Origin: Enoplolaimus lenunculus
Taxonomy: Eukaryota; Nematoda; Enoplea; Enoplida; Thoracostomopsidae
Length of the DNA: 64,000 nt
Assembly (NCBI GenBank): GCA_030248215.1
Contig: JASANG010003494.1
Location: 186,001 to 250,000, forward strand
Reading direction: 5' to 3'
The notes beneath the pieces were generated by a model. It was given only the letters and a program-made list of their open reading frames with translations. It did no database searches and was not told the origin of the DNA. Of the stretch, positions 61,901-64,000 are shown piece after piece. Position 1 is the first letter of the stretch; each line of letters starts with the position of its first letter. Position numbers and translations under genes: made by a program.

Positions 61901-62988
61901 TATGTTTGGCTTTTCGTTCGCTTCGTTCGCCATTTTCAAATTGTCACTATTTCAGATATTGACGAATGTGCTTCGAGCAACGGCGGATGCGATCACGGAT
62001 GTGAGAATTTAGACGGAAGACATCGGTGTTACTGCCGCGCTGGGTATAGGCTTAAACCGGATGGCCTGGCTTGTCAAGGTTCAGTTACATTTGATTTAAA
62101 ACAATGGAGTTTATTTTGTTAATATTATATCTTCATCTGTCATCAGTTAGTGATAGGTTTTCACACAGACGAACTAAATGTTGTAATAAAAAGTTGTACA
62201 CAGTTTTGTATTAACGAAAGTTACATGTGTTAACAGACTTTGATAACACATGATTGAGATGTTAAAAATGTTAACCACCTGATTGCACAATCAATCGGAA
62301 TCGGAATTTTAAAATTTTAATTTTAATCTTACTTGTTGTGATACGTAGTGGCCAGTAACCCGAACAATCTATGTTTATGCTCTGGTGGCTGATCCTCGAT
62401 TCTCTATTGGTAGACGCTACTTTTTGGTTTTCCAAAATTTAAATTTTTAAAATGCGGGTTCAGAAGACATTTAATTATTAATTTATAATATATACAGATA
62501 CGGATCCAAACCTTTTTGACAGAGGGGGCGGGCTGGGCAAAAGTTATGAAACGCAAAAATTGTAAAGTCGAGAGCTTATCATTTTATCACCAAAAACTTT
62601 TCTGACGGCGAAAAATTGTAAGCTGGGAACGTTACCATTTTATCAAAAAAATTCTGCGGGGAAAAATTGTGTTTTTTACAAAAAAATTTTGTGCGGGAAA
62701 AAATTGTGTTTTTTTACACAAACAAAAATTTCTGTGGGGAAAAATAGTGAGGTGGGGACCTTACCATTTTAACACAAAAAAATTCTGACCGGAGGCGTAC
62801 GCCCCTCCCCGCCTTCCCTTTGGATCCGCTAGTGTATATGTATCATATTCAACTTGTGCTTTCAGATATCGATGAATGTATTGAAGGCGTTGCGTCATGT
62901 TCACACGAATGCATTAATACGCCTGGTTCATTTCGATGTGAATGTAAACCAGGATTCGTTATCCGATCGGACGCAACTGACTGTAAAG
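31690..62988 (+). CDS. MEGF6: MEGF6-like secreted/extracellular EMI + multi-EGF protein, 5' part of gene (12 exons, 3' end outside window)
   Basis: Joined coding exons: 31690-31946, 33859-33996, 35348-35457, 50783-51001, 56690-56812, 57361-57483, 59387-59512, 60161-60283, 60808-60933, 61438-61563, 61956-62078, 62866-62988 (1717 nt, 572 codons plus one base). Seen: all introns are GT..AG and all joins keep frame. The first two junctions are phase 2; every later one is phase 1. Domain order is signal region, EMI domain with seven cysteines, an EGF domain of the CxxxxCxNGGxC type, then EGF repeats that mix calcium-binding (DxDEC start) and non-calcium forms. Known: EMI followed by one short EGF and a run of NGGC EGFs is the N-terminal architecture of MEGF6; EMI domains act in assembly of extracellular proteins. 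Inferred: orthology to MEGF6. The laminin-type EGF run expected in the C-terminal half would lie beyond the window. No protein-level partner can be named from this sequence. Confidence 0.9.
32027..32260. mobile_element. Family A element, inverse, 80 bp downstream of exon 1
   Basis: Starts GGCCAATGTATTGAACAGGG, then several runs of CCTAAGCCTAAGCGTAAGG separated by ATGAGCCTATTTC. GCAAAAAAGTTAGTCTAAGA and GTCTACGTCCC mark the far side; the right inverted repeat is eroded. Lies in intron 1. Confidence 0.65.
32864..33474. repeat. Four 140-bp tandem units made of family B sequence plus flank
   Basis: AATTGCAAAAATTATAAAATTG-type unit starts lie at 32864, 33005, 33145 and 33285. Each unit has AT-rich flank, then the left part of a family B element (GGCCCATGGTAGGCTTAGAT, truncated terminus), TTAGGC hexamers and TTTTTGTAACGCTTATGC. 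Only the last unit continues to the family B right end (CCCTTAAAGTAACATTGGCC at 33474). In intron 1. Confidence 0.8.
33475..33858. other. Intron 1 remainder before exon 2
   Basis: 33590-33760 holds AAGCCTAAGCC and AGGCTTAGGC runs in both orientations without clear element ends. The branch/pyrimidine region of exon 2 follows. Otherwise unremarkable. Confidence 0.4.
33859..33996 (+). CDS. MEGF6: MEGF6-like exon 2: EMI domain, N-terminal half
   Basis: Acceptor ttttcgttttag|G, donor AA|gtaagc, phase 2 at both ends. With the exon 1 overhang it reads EPNVCP..., then EPC, KPNC and RWC, giving the first four EMI cysteines in the expected C..C..C..C order, with the characteristic HWKPNC and KRWCVV blocks. 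The domain continues in exon 3, so the EMI fold is split by a phase-2 intron of 1,351 bp. Upstream in-frame codons back to 33794 are intron read-through, since they lack any domain similarity and the pyrimidine-rich acceptor separates them. Confidence 0.92.
34036..34718. mobile_element. Family H fold-back element in intron 2
   Basis: Left arm (from CTATAAAAACTTAAACTTAA through GGCTGGACGGACTAACTAAA to about 34160) is mirrored by the right arm (about 34600-34718, ending TTAAGTTTAAGTTTTTAGAG). Arms pair over about 110-120 bp. Most of the interior is AACTTA/TAAGTT motifs in both orientations. 683 bp, non-coding. Confidence 0.7.
35279..35335 (-). repeat. Short hairpin module Q, copy 2, next to the exon 3 acceptor
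   Basis: On the - strand: ATTAAAGCTGGAATACGTCA, CATACGTGTTTTGG, then TTTCCAGC, which pairs with GCTGGAA at the start. It ends 13 bases before exon 3. Confidence 0.55.
35348..35457 (+). CDS. MEGF6: MEGF6-like exon 3: EMI domain, C-terminal half
   Basis: Acceptor tttatttcag|A, donor G|gtatcg; enters in phase 2 and leaves in phase 1. It reads [14 protein letters not shown]..., then YDCCHGW and PGTPGCVK. The YYR start, the paired cysteines in CCHGW and the final GC are the standard EMI C-terminal signature, so all seven EMI cysteines are present across exons 2 and 3. The basic stretch KKVRR lies inside the domain. The exon end joins exon 4 to give VKANC, which is where EGF1 begins in MEGF6 proteins. 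Confidence 0.93.
36260..36635. mobile_element. Family I fold-back element
   Basis: Left arm (TATATGTCGTAGCCCAAGTC to about 36345) and right arm (about 36550-36635, ending GGGCTACGACATATA) are inverse over roughly 85 bp with few mismatches. The motif TTGGGCTAGCCCAA recurs in both arms. 376 bp, in intron 3, no coding frame. Confidence 0.7.
36996..37052 (+). repeat. Short hairpin module Q, copy 3
   Basis: TATCTATATATTAAAGCTGG then AACGC pairs with GCGTTCCAGC at the end: a perfect 10-bp stem around CTCACATACGTATTTTGGGCA. Best-paired of the four copies. Confidence 0.6.
38529..38636. mobile_element. Family C element, truncated
   Basis: GGTATCATGACAATTCGTCG, CCTGACAACTTATAATCG and TTAGGCTTAGGATCACGC match family C. 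Its right half is missing; it is replaced at about 38637 by a LINE 3' end. Confidence 0.6.
38637..38742 (-). mobile_element. LINE-like 3' end (AATC-tail type)
   Basis: Read on the - strand: GGTTGCACCGGCCGTGCCCA, ACAGTGTAATAAAGCCTATC and an (AATC)n tail of three units. An AATAAA signal just before a short tandem tail is typical of L2/CR1-like LINE 3' ends. It was 5'-truncated at about 100 bp, and its upstream end abuts the terminal-repeat element. Confidence 0.5.
38743..39515 (+). repeat. Left terminal direct repeat of a retroelement-like unit
   Basis: 773 bp starting TGTAGGTGGCTGTGCCACAC; nearly identical to 40554-41325, with a handful of substitutions and small gaps (for example GTGCATATCGAGATGGC against GTTTATATTGTGCTGGC). 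Includes a (GTT)n run and the block TTACCCAGTATTGGATACTG. Similarity stops right after the first hairpin core (CTAACGGGGTTAG), where an A-rich stretch of about 65 bases begins. Confidence 0.8.
39516..39607 (+). repeat. A-rich tract between left repeat and internal ORF
   Basis: Almost uninterrupted A with scattered G and C (39517-39577), then CCCCCCACCAAGACGC. It could be a 3' poly(A) left by retroposition of the left repeat, or an internal A-rich leader. No tRNA primer-binding site can be recognised here. Confidence 0.6.
39608..40093 (+). CDS. Unidentified 161-residue basic, Arg/Gln/Gly-rich protein, ORF inside the terminal-repeat element
   Basis: The ORF runs from ATG at 39608 to TGA at 40091-40093. 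Seen: strongly GC-richer than its surroundings, with codons that use G/C at third positions, which argues for real coding history rather than chance. The product is basic and low in complexity: residues about 1-100 are rich in Arg, Gly, Ser, Pro and Val with repeated PPAGS/VRP-like pieces; about 105-135 carry a Gln/Arg stretch ([14 protein letters not shown]) that could be coiled coil; the C-terminus is [21 protein letters not shown] do not recognise the family. EELDAYYA faintly recalls the LDxxLDxYM motif with which mRNA-export adaptors bind UAP56, but two key positions differ. It could be a gag-like or ORF1-like nucleic-acid-binding protein of the element; that is inference from position and charge. 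Confidence 0.45.
   Translation: MAQRARVSPKGSTGGYVRPAAGSVVSRIGPRQANPVYSASAVRSQTAPGYRGSGAVTQRVVISPPAGSARVRPPVRQTSGERYPVRVGGHMGQSQVAPARGYYNQQVEDVRQAMRESRQVERQQQQQRASRSVARDNQWVTQEELDAYYADVPRELRRKRF
40094..40543 (+). other. Internal region of the terminal-repeat element, downstream of the ORF
   Basis: GC-moderate and G-rich on the + strand, with a repeated piece GGTGCTGGGGGTTGTACTGG / GGTGCTGGGGGTGCGCTGG at 40140 and 40260. Short frames overlap it but none resembles a reverse transcriptase, integrase or protease, so the element, if retroviral-like, is non-autonomous. Confidence 0.4.
40544..40553 (+). promoter_or_regulatory. Polypurine tract before the right repeat
   Basis: GAAGGGGGGA lies directly against the TG that opens the right terminal repeat. 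A purine run immediately 5' of a TG-starting repeat is where plus-strand synthesis is primed in LTR retrotransposons. The left repeat is not preceded by such a tract (CCCCCACCCT there). Confidence 0.55.
40554..41325 (+). repeat. Right terminal direct repeat of the retroelement-like unit
   Basis: 772 bp, partner of 38743-39515, starting TGTAGGTGGCTGTGCCACAC. Beyond the point where the left copy stops, this copy continues into the hairpin series and the 70-bp repeats, ending in an AATAAA at about 41770. So the full right terminal unit may be about 1.2 kb, with the left one cut short. Confidence 0.75.
41302..41449 (+). repeat. Series of four hairpins with a constant core and covarying stems
   Basis: Hairpins at 41302-41330, 41345-41372, 41382-41409 and 41421-41449. 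All share CTAAC-GGG-GTTAG. The outer stems differ in sequence but stay complementary: TAGTAAAT/ATTTATTA, GGCC(a)AAT/ATTGGTC, GTGT(a)ACT/AGTACAC, GTGTAATT/AATTGCAC (G-T pairs included, single bulged A in the second and third). Stems are 12-13 bp with a GGG loop. Confidence 0.8.
41542..41775 (+). repeat. Three-unit tandem repeat of 70-71 bp ending in a poly(A) signal
   Basis: GGGTACCAGTTAAATTACAT recurs with repeat boundaries 70 and 71 bp apart (ACCAG ending at 41550, 41620 and 41691). Units carry AACCTGTGATTTGCTGGCCT. The third runs into TTTATAATAAACATTT, an AATAAA hexamer on the + strand, which may be the transcript end of the element. Confidence 0.75.
41776..47516. other. Intron 3, middle part
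   Basis: Holds family J copies at about 41880-41965, 45263-45425, 46204-46344 and 47347-47502, a family K piece at about 43160-43240 and a GC-rich possible family F relative at 43565-43767 (GGATGCGCTATA ... ACGTATAGTGCAACCC). Open frames at 46416-46751 and elsewhere show no domain and no exon-like context and are not called. Confidence 0.45.
42653..42708 (+). repeat. Short hairpin module Q, copy 4
   Basis: ATCTATACATTAAAGTTGCA, then ATGCCCTACATACGTATTTTGGGCAAT. The centre is identical to the other copies, but here GCCC/GGGC and ATTGC-type pairs form a different stem from copy 3. Confidence 0.5.
47517..47863. mobile_element. Family L inverted-repeat element, copy 2
   Basis: TCAAGAGTGAATGATCAGTC at the left; GTGATCACATCCACTCTTGG at the right. 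Inner AACAAGAGTGTGCAACTACC / GTTGCACACTTTTGTT pairing as in copy 1 at 23032-23368, with which it aligns throughout. Confidence 0.7.
48224..48410. mobile_element. Family A element
   Basis: GGCCTATGTAACGATTAGGG at the left, TTCCGCCCCTGTTCTTTACATTGGCC-type right end, TTAGGC hexamers, and the conserved CTGTGGGTCTAGAAAAGAG and AAGCTTTGGACTAA blocks. 187 bp. Confidence 0.75.
48664..48810. mobile_element. Family F fold-back element, copy 2
   Basis: GGGTGGCGCTATACTTGATG at the left is mirrored by CATCATATGTATAGCGCAGTCC at the right; inner CCGTCCGGCGCTC and GAGCACCGGACG and the pair GGTATCGT / ACGATACC extend the hairpin nearly end to end. 147 bp. Confidence 0.7.
48978..49116. mobile_element. Family A element, short
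   Basis: GGCTCATGTAAAGATCAGGG ... CAGCCCCTGTTCTTTACATTGGCC with only two or three TTAGG units inside; 139 bp. An isolated right end of the same family (TTATAATACTGTTCCGCCCC) lies at 49797-49838. Confidence 0.7.
49490..49550. repeat. TA-rich palindromic microsatellite
   Basis: About 50 bp of TATATA with interspersed TATG/CATA units, between 49495 and 49546. A similar tract at 61075-61155 lies in intron 9. Confidence 0.6.
50190..50782 (+). repeat. Tandem array of splice-acceptor-like units ending at the real exon 4 acceptor
   Basis: About a dozen units, each containing AATATTTTCACAATTNCAG or a worn form of it followed by CGAATTTGGCAATTT. AG dinucleotides in acceptor-like context end at 50259, 50345, 50387, 50429, 50513, 50555, 50613, 50655, 50698, 50740 and 50782 (the real one). 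The last four steps are 42-43 bp. The unit start CGAATTTGGC resembles the exon 4 start CAAACTGCAC. Confidence 0.8.
50783..51001 (+). CDS. MEGF6: MEGF6-like exon 4: EGF domain 1 with a long internal insertion
   Basis: Acceptor cacaatttcag|CA, donor G|gtaagt, 219 nt, phase 1-1. Cysteine order is [13 protein letters not shown], then 45 residues, then [13 protein letters not shown]. The CxxxxCxNGGxC start and the GFxGxxC end match the first EGF of MEGF6. In most EGF domains the third and fourth cysteines are only a few residues apart; here 45 residues separate them. The inserted segment holds RIKR followed by Ala, which fits the furin consensus R-x-K/R-R, and one N-glycosylation sequon (NVT); it is rich in Pro, Asn, Asp and Glu. 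The insertion lies inside a single exon with no intron-like borders, so it is probably translated. Confidence 0.9.
51547..51753. mobile_element. Family B element
   Basis: GGCCAGTGTTACTTCTAGGG at the left and ACCCTAAAAGTAACATGGGCC at the right; CCTAAG hexamers on both sides of the GGTTGCAAAAGCG block. 207 bp, in intron 4. Confidence 0.7.
51754..52431. other. Intron 4, unassigned stretch
   Basis: AT-rich, with a directly repeated piece (GAAAACCTACGAACTGAAAT / GAAACTACGTACTGAAATTA) near 52035 and 52100 and a GTATGTACGTAC run at 52143-52172. Nothing else recognised. Confidence 0.4.
52432..52853. mobile_element. Family A element interrupted by a SINE
   Basis: GGCCCATGTATAAAACACGG at the left and CCGGCCCTGTTCTATACATGGGCC-type right end; TTAGGC hexamers on both sides of the SINE at 52544-52776. 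Removing the SINE restores a normal family A length of about 190 bp. Confidence 0.75.
52544..52776 (-). mobile_element. tRNA-derived SINE, inserted in a family A element
   Basis: Flanked by ATTGTT at 52538-52543 and 52777-52782, a six-base target duplication. Read on the - strand it starts GTAAGCATGTGAGATATGC, has box A (ACGCAGTGGTAGAGTAT) and box B (GAGTTCGATTCGC) and ends CTACCTAGACTGACA. About 233 bp; same family as 6945-7905. Confidence 0.75.
53197..53296. mobile_element. Family B element, minimal copy
   Basis: GGCCCATGTTACTTTCAGGG ... GCTTAGGCTTAACATTGGCC: about 100 bp, with one hexamer pair left and the right terminal repeat almost fully deleted. Intron 4. Confidence 0.65.
53297..56111. 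other. Intron 4, second part
   Basis: A family K copy at about 55300-55545 and a family J copy at about 55815-55925 (CGCCCGTTGCCAGGTCACTT ... TCTGGCTACGGG). No exon-like cysteine-rich frame recognised; the open frames here lack domain similarity. Confidence 0.45.
56112..56441. mobile_element. Family C element interrupted by a family D element
   Basis: TATCGCGACAATTCGTTGCC and TCATCGACTCGACAATTCGT at the left; GGACACTGCTGGGCGACAAG and GGCGACGAATTGT at the right. The family D insert occupies 56201-56370. Confidence 0.7.
56201..56370. mobile_element. Family D element, nested in family C with TA duplication
   Basis: CACTGCAACGGACTACACAA ... ACCATTTTTTTGCCGTG, flanked by TA on each side (56199-56200, 56371-56372). 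Interior inverted CGACTCTGGCGGAGTCG. Removing it rejoins family C (CCATCAT-TA-GGCTGAG). Confidence 0.7.
56690..56812 (+). CDS. MEGF6: MEGF6-like exon 5: EGF domain 2
   Basis: 123 nt, phase 1-1, acceptor aaattttcag|AT, donor G|gtatgt. It reads DKNEC...NGGCHHDC..., with a CRCWPGF block and a final cysteine. The D-x-N-E start, an Asn and an aromatic in the CNTIGTYYC segment fit a calcium-binding EGF. Two adjacent cysteines (DCCNT) give one cysteine more than the canonical six; the extra one is unpaired within this domain unless disulphides differ here. Confidence 0.93.
57131..57312. mobile_element. Family A element immediately upstream of exon 6
   Basis: GGCCAATGTATAGAACAGGT ... AACGTTCCGCTCCTGTTCTTTACATGAGCC; CCTAAGCC hexamers in two runs; inverse orientation. 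182 bp; ends 48 bases before the exon, so the branch point of that intron lies close to or inside the element boundary. Confidence 0.75.
57361..57483 (+). CDS. MEGF6: MEGF6-like exon 6: EGF domain 3 (calcium-binding type)
   Basis: 123 nt, phase 1-1, acceptor ttcttttag|AT, donor G|gtatgt. Reads [16 protein letters not shown], then [15 protein letters not shown] and a final QC. D-x-D-E start, Asn after the fourth-cysteine region and Phe before RCEC fit the calcium-binding EGF consensus. A family A element ends 48 bp upstream and a family E element starts 62 bp downstream, so the exon with its splice sites sits in a gap of about 230 bp between two transposons. Confidence 0.94.
57546..57797. mobile_element. 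Family E element immediately downstream of exon 6
   Basis: CACTGTAAATTTCAATGAGT ... CTCACTAAAATTTACAGTG; 252 bp, the same length as 27049-27300 and similar throughout. The flanking TA is not preserved on both sides here. Confidence 0.7.
58309..58589. mobile_element. Family B element with the longest CCTAAG array
   Basis: GGCCAATGTTGCTTTAAGGA ... CGCCCCTTAACGTAACATACGCC. Three hexamer runs separated by the block GCGTTGCAAAAATGTGTTC, which itself is present twice; then AATGTAATCTAGAATCTAAA. The array can be read as KPKPKP-type protein, which is a by-product of the hexamer. 281 bp, in intron 6. Confidence 0.75.
59026..59358. mobile_element. Family C element containing a 32-bp minisatellite
   Basis: GGTATCCCGACAATTCGTCA at the left, TTAGGCTCAGAATTACGC inside, and GACCGACAAGCTGTCGGGCG units towards the right. 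Ends 28 bases before exon 7. Confidence 0.65.
59166..59357. repeat. Minisatellite, six units of 32 bp
   Basis: GACCGACAAGCTGTCGGG starts at 59166, 59198, 59230, 59262, 59294 and 59326, exactly 32 bp apart. Each unit contains CCGACA-AGC-TGTCGG, a six-base-pair hairpin. Middle units are identical, which points to recent expansion or conversion. Open frames through it are artefacts. Confidence 0.9.
59387..59512 (+). CDS. MEGF6: MEGF6-like exon 7: EGF domain 4 (non-calcium type)
   Basis: 126 nt, phase 1-1, acceptor ttatgttttag|AC, donor G|gtaaat. Reads [16 protein letters not shown], a short acidic EEED stretch, then [16 protein letters not shown]. Lacks the D-x-D-E calcium signature. Only 29 bases separate its start from the end of a family C element carrying a 32-bp minisatellite. 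Confidence 0.92.
60161..60283 (+). CDS. MEGF6: MEGF6-like exon 8: EGF domain 5 (non-calcium type)
   Basis: 123 nt, phase 1-1, acceptor atgttttcag|CG, donor G|gtaagt. Reads [16 protein letters not shown], then [17 protein letters not shown]. The six cysteines are at EGF spacing. No calcium-binding start motif. The end of this domain closely resembles that of exon 7 (GYxLAPD), suggesting the two are relatively recent duplicates or under the same constraint. Confidence 0.92.
60808..60933 (+). CDS. MEGF6: MEGF6-like exon 9: EGF domain 6 (calcium-binding type)
   Basis: 126 nt, phase 1-1, acceptor aattttag|AT, donor A|gtgagt. Reads [17 protein letters not shown], then [19 protein letters not shown] and a final SCQ. 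D-x-D-E start, Asn and Phe positions fit a calcium-binding EGF. This is the only exon of the EGF run whose last base is A rather than G, so the split codon with exon 10 encodes Lys instead of Asp or Ala. Confidence 0.93.
61185..61345. repeat. Family J copy, well preserved
   Basis: AGGCCCGTAGCCAGCTTGCA, GGGACATACAAGGGTTTTCG, TTGACTTACAAGCAAAGTTG, AAAATTTTCTAGGGGGCCAA blocks in order, ending near CTTAGCTAC. About 160 bp, in intron 9. Reference copy for the J family. Confidence 0.6.
61438..61563 (+). CDS. MEGF6: MEGF6-like exon 10: EGF domain 7 (non-calcium type)
   Basis: 126 nt, phase 1-1, acceptor attttgcag|AA, donor G|gtacgt. Reads [17 protein letters not shown], then [17 protein letters not shown]. 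The start IKESC in place of DIDEC mirrors a non-calcium EGF at the corresponding place in vertebrate MEGF6, where that domain also starts with a longer linker. The second Gly of the usual NGGC is Lys. Confidence 0.9.
61578..61757. repeat. Family K copy
   Basis: TATCGGATCCAGAGCGGGGG at the left and ATTTCTAGACCCACCGCTG at the right are inverse ends; interior GATAAAATGGTAAGGTCGTTACC and ACAGTAAAAGTTGCGTTTCC. About 180 bp, in intron 10. The CAGCGGYGGATCCAG-type end is common among hAT-derived elements. Confidence 0.5.
61956..62078 (+). CDS. MEGF6: MEGF6-like exon 11: EGF domain 8 (calcium-binding type)
   Basis: 123 nt, phase 1-1, acceptor actatttcag|AT, donor G|gttcag. Reads [16 protein letters not shown], then [25 protein letters not shown]. 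The D-x-D-E start is intact, but the usual aromatic before RCxC is His, which could weaken calcium binding. The donor gttcag is the weakest of the set but is the only GT that keeps both frame and phase with exon 12. Confidence 0.92.
62510..62838. repeat. Family K copy with internally repeated units, just upstream of exon 12
   Basis: Left GGATCCAAACC, right TTTGGATCCGCTAGTG. Between 62555 and 62790 a unit, AAAAATTGT...TTTATCAcAAAAAATTCT-G-CGGGG, is present about five times at 36-56 bp spacing. Ends 27-31 bases before exon 12. Confidence 0.55.
62866..62988 (+). CDS. MEGF6: MEGF6-like exon 12: EGF domain 9 (calcium-binding type), last exon in window
   Basis: 123 nt, phase 1-1, acceptor tgctttcag|AT, donor G|gtatca. 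Reads [16 protein letters not shown], then [26 protein letters not shown] textbook calcium-binding EGF. Its donor leaves a phase-1 overhang, so more exons follow to the right; I found no further EGF-like exon between 62989 and 64000. Confidence 0.93.
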
Positions 62989-64000
62989 GTATCATTTTAG
63001 CCGGCGGGGGGCTGGGATATTGGACAAGGATGGATGCGTTCTATTTAAATTTTCGAACCGGAGTTTCGTGTGTTGCATGCTAATACCATGTCTATAACCC
63101 CCTGAACAATAATCATAGGTGGAACGGCGCCTGAAACCCTTTCTGGCTTGAAACCATTTCTGGCTACGTCCTTGTAAAAGGCGTGCGGTCAGTCGTCTGC
63201 CCTGAGACTCAGACCTGTCTGGGGTTTTATTAATACCGGCTTCCTAATCGTTGTTCAGCGTTTTTTAATATTAACAAATCTGATTAATTTTTGTAATGTT
63301 TTCATTTACAATCTACGGATAAGAATGGGTGTAGCTACAGGTTTCGGTTTGCAGGTGGTCATAGCAAACGTATAAGGTTTTCTGATTTGGCCCTGAACCA
63401 ATTGGTTAATTTTCTCGAAAGCGTTGAAGGTGGCCACGGACCACTAGGCTCCCTGCCGGGCCACGCCCTTGAACATAAGCTACTTTGTTTATCAATAAGG
63501 TCTCCTGCAGCCATTCAGGCACGTAGCCAAGGGTGGGCTATAGGGACCCAGCATTCCCTGCCACAATTTCACCCCCTTGAAACTTTTCAACGTTGCCTTG
63601 AGTCAGCGAATACTCTTGTATTCCCCTCATAAAATACTTTAACCCCAAACAAGGAGAGCTGGCTACTGGCTTCTGGCAATTAAGCATAAATTTTAAATTC
63701 AAATTTTAATTAACTATGCACCAGGGTCGCATCTGAGTTGAAAGGACAAGAACTGTAGTAGCAGATTACCTTACTTGCTCATATAATAGCCAAATGTTTG
63801 TGCCGCTTGGTATTTGATTTGAAAGATAGGCTAAAGAATACGTCTGGATTACCTTCTTGCAATGAATGAGACCAACGAAATTTGAGGCAAATGCCTCAAC
63901 TGCCGTTCTGCTGAGTTCACGACAATATTTAAAATGGAAAAACTTACAATTACAGGCTTTAACAGAGAAATTTTCAATTACTGGGTGTTTAATTGAAAAA
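62989..64000 (+). other. Start of intron 12
   Basis: No coding exon recognised: no reading frame here shows EGF-type cysteine spacing next to an AG acceptor. A family J repeat copy (GTAGCCA...GGCTAC ends, with CCTTGAAAC and AGGAGAGCTGGCTAC blocks) lies at about 63520-63675, and shorter J-like pieces at 63100-63180. Confidence 0.6.

Overview
This is eukaryotic, animal genomic DNA: AT-rich, intron-rich and crowded with transposon remnants. It carries one gene I can support, on the + strand: the 5' two-fifths or so of a MEGF6-type gene (multiple EGF-like domains 6). Twelve coding exons can be joined from 31690 to 62988. Every junction keeps frame, every intron begins with GT and ends with AG, and the product reads, in order: signal/anchor region, EMI domain (split over two exons), a first EGF domain with an unusual insertion, and eight further EGF domains, each on its own phase 1-1 exon. 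The gene runs off the right edge of the window; 572 codons are visible against roughly 1,500 residues in the human protein. The species cannot be fixed from this sequence. An invertebrate such as a tunicate is plausible, but that is inference only.

Layout. 1-31689: no gene recognised; a dense set of short inverted-repeat elements (MITE-like), SINE copies, 3' ends of LINEs and tandem arrays. 31690-35457: exons 1-3 (signal region and complete EMI domain). 35458-50782: a 15.3 kb intron holding a 3-kb terminal-direct-repeat element (38743-41760), with a GC-rich ORF, a polypurine tract, a set of four hairpins and a 70-bp tandem repeat. 50783-51001: exon 4 (EGF1), directly preceded by a tandem array made of copies of its own splice acceptor. 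51002-56689: intron 4. 56690-62988: eight EGF exons spaced 0.4-1.9 kb apart, with transposons packed to within 30-60 bp of several of them.

The repeats are the most striking part. At least three element families with unrelated termini (called A, B and C here) carry internal arrays of the same hexamer, TTAGGC (AGGCTT); a fourth (M) carries arrays of TTCCGG or GGATTC instead. Family letters are my own labels. I ran no database search; family placements are by eye from terminal inverted repeats, target duplications and internal similarity.
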